Positions 61,957 to 64,000 of a DNA stretch of 64,000 nt are shown piece by piece. This stretch comes from Streptococcus taonis (GTDB lineage: Bacteria; Bacillota; Bacilli; Lactobacillales; Streptococcaceae), in NCBI RefSeq assembly GCF_029948085.1, contig NZ_JARZZP010000001.1:60490-124489 (forward strand), read 5' to 3'. The position numbers were made by a program, and so were the translations under genes. Numbering within the stretch: the stretch's first letter is position 1; every line of letters begins with the position of its first letter. Below the pieces are notes generated by a model. It had not been told where the DNA came from and ran no database searches. It was given only the letters and a program-made list of their open reading frames with translations.

Positions 61957-64000
61957 TTAACCATTGGTACGTTTAACCGAGTAGACTTCTGGTACACTCT
62001 TAATCTTATCAACCACGGTGGTCAGCATTGAAAGGTTTGAAATTCCAAAGGAAACATGGATATTAGCAAATTTCATATCCTTGGTTGGTTGGGCATTAAC
62101 GGTTGAAATATTCTTAGTTGTATTTGATAAGACTTGCAAGATATCATTCAATAGACCAGAACGGTTGAGCCCGTAGATATCGATGTGAGCCATATACTCC
62201 TTGCTTGAGAATTGGTCTTCCCATTCAACATCGAGTAGACGTTGCTCATAGTTTTCCTGTGAACGAAGATTCATACAGTCTACACGGTGGATGGCAACTC
62301 CGCGTCCTTTGGTAATATAGCCGACGATATCATCACCTGGAACAGGGTTACAACATTTAGCAATCCGGATCAGGAGCCCAGAAGCACCTTGGATGACTAC
62401 TCCACCCTCATGCTTAACCTTAAGCGTGTCCTTGTTCTCCACCTTGACTTCGCCACCCTTGACCAGTTCTTCTGCTTCTGCCTTAGCTTTGGCCCGCTCT
62501 TCTTCACGACGTTCCTTCTCAGTCAAACGGTTAAAGACAGTGATGGCTCCGATTTCTCCAAAACCAATCGCCGCAAATAGCGCTTCTTCTGTCTTGTAGC
62601 TGGTTTTTTGAAGGACTTCATCCATGTGGCGTTTGTCCATAAATTTATTGGCCACATAGCCATTTTCTTGGAGCTGACTAATCAGCAATTCACGACCTTT
62701 ATTGATGGACAATTCTTTATCTTGGTTTTTAAAGAACTGACGAATTTTGTTACGAGCCTTGCTGGTCTTGACCATATTAAGCCAGTCACGGCTTGGTCCA
62801 AATGAATTTGGATTGGTGATGATTTCAACCTGGTCACCTGTTTTTAACTTGGTCGTCAAAGGAACCATACGGCCATTAACCTTGGCACCTGTTGCTTTTT
62901 CACCAATCTTTGTATGAATTTCATAAGCAAAGTCAATCGGTCCAGAATCCTTTGGAAGTGAACGAACCGCTCCATCTGGAGTAAAGACATAAATCTCCTC
63001 AGCCAGATAGTTTTCTTTGACAGTATCTACAAACTCCTTGGCATCATCTGCTTGATCTTGGAGTTCCATCATCTCCTTGATCCAGTTCATTCCAATAGCA
63101 GATTCCTTACTATTAACCTGACCCTTGATTCCTTTTTTGTAAGCCCAGTGAGCCGCAACCCCGTACTCAGCAACCTCGTGCATTTCCTTGGTTCTAATCT
63201 GGAATTCAATAGGTCCCTTTGGTCCATAAACAGTTGTATGGATGGACTGGTAACCATTGGCCTTACGGTTGGCAATATAGTCTTTAAAACGTCCCGGCAT
63301 TGGTTTCCAAAGCTCATGAACGTAGCCCAACATCGCATAGACATCACTCTGAGTGTCTAGGATACAACGAATAGCAATCAGGTCGTAGATCTCTTCAAAG
63401 CGTTTTTTCTTATCCTGCATCTTGCGATAGATAGAGTAGATATGCTTTGGACGACCGTAGATTTTTCCTGTAAGATGGCGCTCAGATGAGTATTCCTCGA
63501 GTTTCGTCACAACTTCATCGACCAAGGCTTCACGCTCTTGACGTTTTTCCTTCATCATGTGACTAATCTTGTAAAATTCAGTTGGATTGAGATAGCGGAA
63601 AGAGAGATCTTCCAGTTCCCACTTCACACTTGAAATCCCCAAACGGTGAGCAAGTGGCGCATAGATTTCCATGGTTTCTCTGGAAATACGCTCCTGCTTG
63701 TCCTTACGAAGGTGCTTGAGGGTGCGCATATTGTGCAGACGGTCAGAAAGTTTGACCAAGATAACACGGATATCCTCTGACATAGCCATGAGCATCTTGC
63801 GATGATTTTCAGCCAGCTGCTCCTCGATAGACTTATACTCAACCTTACCAAGCTTGGTAACACCATCTACAATCACTCGAACATCGTGACCAAATTCGCG
63901 TTCTAAGTCATCTAAAGTAGCATCTGTGTCTTCAACCACGTCATGCAAAAAACCACAGGCAACAGTGACAGCATCTAGCTTGAGCTTAGCCAAAATACCT
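61957..64000 (-). CDS. rel: Bifunctional (p)ppGpp synthetase/hydrolase Rel, N-terminus beyond window end
   Basis: About 681 codons are visible; the usual streptococcal protein is near 740, so roughly 60 N-terminal residues lie outside. The reading frame is still open at the window edge (GILAKLKLDAV). The HD hydrolase motif FLHDVVEDTDA, synthetase region with IYDLIAIRCI and NGYQSIHTTVYGPKG, TGS domain from about VFTPDGAVRSLPKDSG, the Cys/His-rich zinc-type domain with IAKCCNPVPGDDIVGYI and the ACT domain to the end are present. It makes (p)ppGpp during amino-acid starvation at the ribosome and hydrolyses it otherwise. Confidence 0.97.
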   Translation of the reverse strand, partial: GILAKLKLDAVTVACGFLHDVVEDTDATLDDLEREFGHDVRVIVDGVTKLGKVEYKSIEEQLAENHRKMLMAMSEDIRVILVKLSDRLHNMRTLKHLRKDKQERISRETMEIYAPLAHRLGISSVKWELEDLSFRYLNPTEFYKISHMMKEKRQEREALVDEVVTKLEEYSSERHLTGKIYGRPKHIYSIYRKMQDKKKRFEEIYDLIAIRCILDTQSDVYAMLGYVHELWKPMPGRFKDYIANRKANGYQSIHTTVYGPKGPIEFQIRTKEMHEVAEYGVAAHWAYKKGIKGQVNSKESAIGMNWIKEMMELQDQADDAKEFVDTVKENYLAEEIYVFTPDGAVRSLPKDSGPIDFAYEIHTKIGEKATGAKVNGRMVPLTTKLKTGDQVEIITNPNSFGPSRDWLNMVKTSKARNKIRQFFKNQDKELSINKGRELLISQLQENGYVANKFMDKRHMDEVLQKTSYKTEEALFAAIGFGEIGAITVFNRLTEKERREEERAKAKAEAEELVKGGEVKVENKDTLKVKHEGGVVIQGASGLLIRIAKCCNPVPGDDIVGYITKGRGVAIHRVDCMNLRSQENYEQRLLDVEWEDQFSSKEYMAHIDIYGLNRSGLLNDILQVLSNTTKNISTVNAQPTKDMKFANIHVSFGISNLSMLTTVVDKIKSVPEVYSVKRTNG

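Overview
The window is chromosomal DNA of a mitis-group streptococcus (S. mitis / S. oralis / S. pseudopneumoniae, close to S. pneumoniae). Several gene blocks are pneumococcus-like: pepO–psaBCA–tpx–psaR, clpE beside the DUF1797 gene, a glutamine-type ABC transporter and folD, guaA divergent from a GntR regulator, thrS behind a T-box, and dtd–rel. Base composition is low-GC and the surface proteins carry YSIRK signals. Species-level naming is inference.

Layout. 1-14.1 kb: two giant surface glycosidases on the minus strand, a GH84 enzyme (cut by the window start) and the GH2 beta-galactosidase BgaA. They share a 37-residue tandem repeat and an almost identical C-terminal region, and each has a near-perfect catabolite (cre) site in its leader. 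14.3-17.1 kb: folD, an amino-acid ABC transporter and a DUF1797 gene. 17.5-21.4 kb: clpE with a CtsR box, then an AT-rich insert with an unknown membrane protein, closed by a second copy of the clpE 3' end. 21.5-27.0 kb: a Nudix hydrolase, a DUF1827 protein, an acetyltransferase, metK with an SMK (SAM-III) riboswitch, a GntR regulator and guaA.

27.0-33.2 kb: an integrative element in the 3' end of guaA. It has imperfect att repeats, candidate integrase arm sites, iteron-like repeats, three small unknown genes, an FtsK/TcpA-like ATPase, strong hairpins, a Rep with an HUH domain plus a superfamily 3 helicase, a small excisionase-like protein and a tyrosine integrase. This is the most interesting block. 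33.4-38.5 kb: a DEAD-box helicase and a ferri-siderophore-type uptake operon with an esterase. 38.6-40.3 kb: cadD with a Cys-rich leader ORF and a palindromic operator, an orphan type II-A-like CRISPR array (7 repeats, 6 spacers, no cas genes in the window) and rpsO.

40.5-43.5 kb: a T-box operon (MazG-like gene plus thrS). 43.7-45.9 kb: a second insert (DUF389 protein, K+ channel, decayed genes) closed by a duplicated thrS 3' end. 45.9-50.8 kb: a MITE-like repeat and a BceAB/BceRS-type detoxification module with a 37-residue peptide gene in front. 50.9-55.6 kb: a Mbeg1-like hydrolase, a metallo-beta-lactamase-fold protein, a lipoprotein and PepO. 55.7-59.6 kb: the manganese system psaBCA, tpx and psaR with a metalloregulator palindrome over the promoter. 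59.7-64 kb: a PnuC-like transporter, tandem paralogous membrane genes (the second frameshifted), dtd and rel (cut by the window end).

A recurrent pattern stands out: accessory DNA behind clpE, guaA and thrS is in each case closed by a second, diverged copy of that gene's 3' end.
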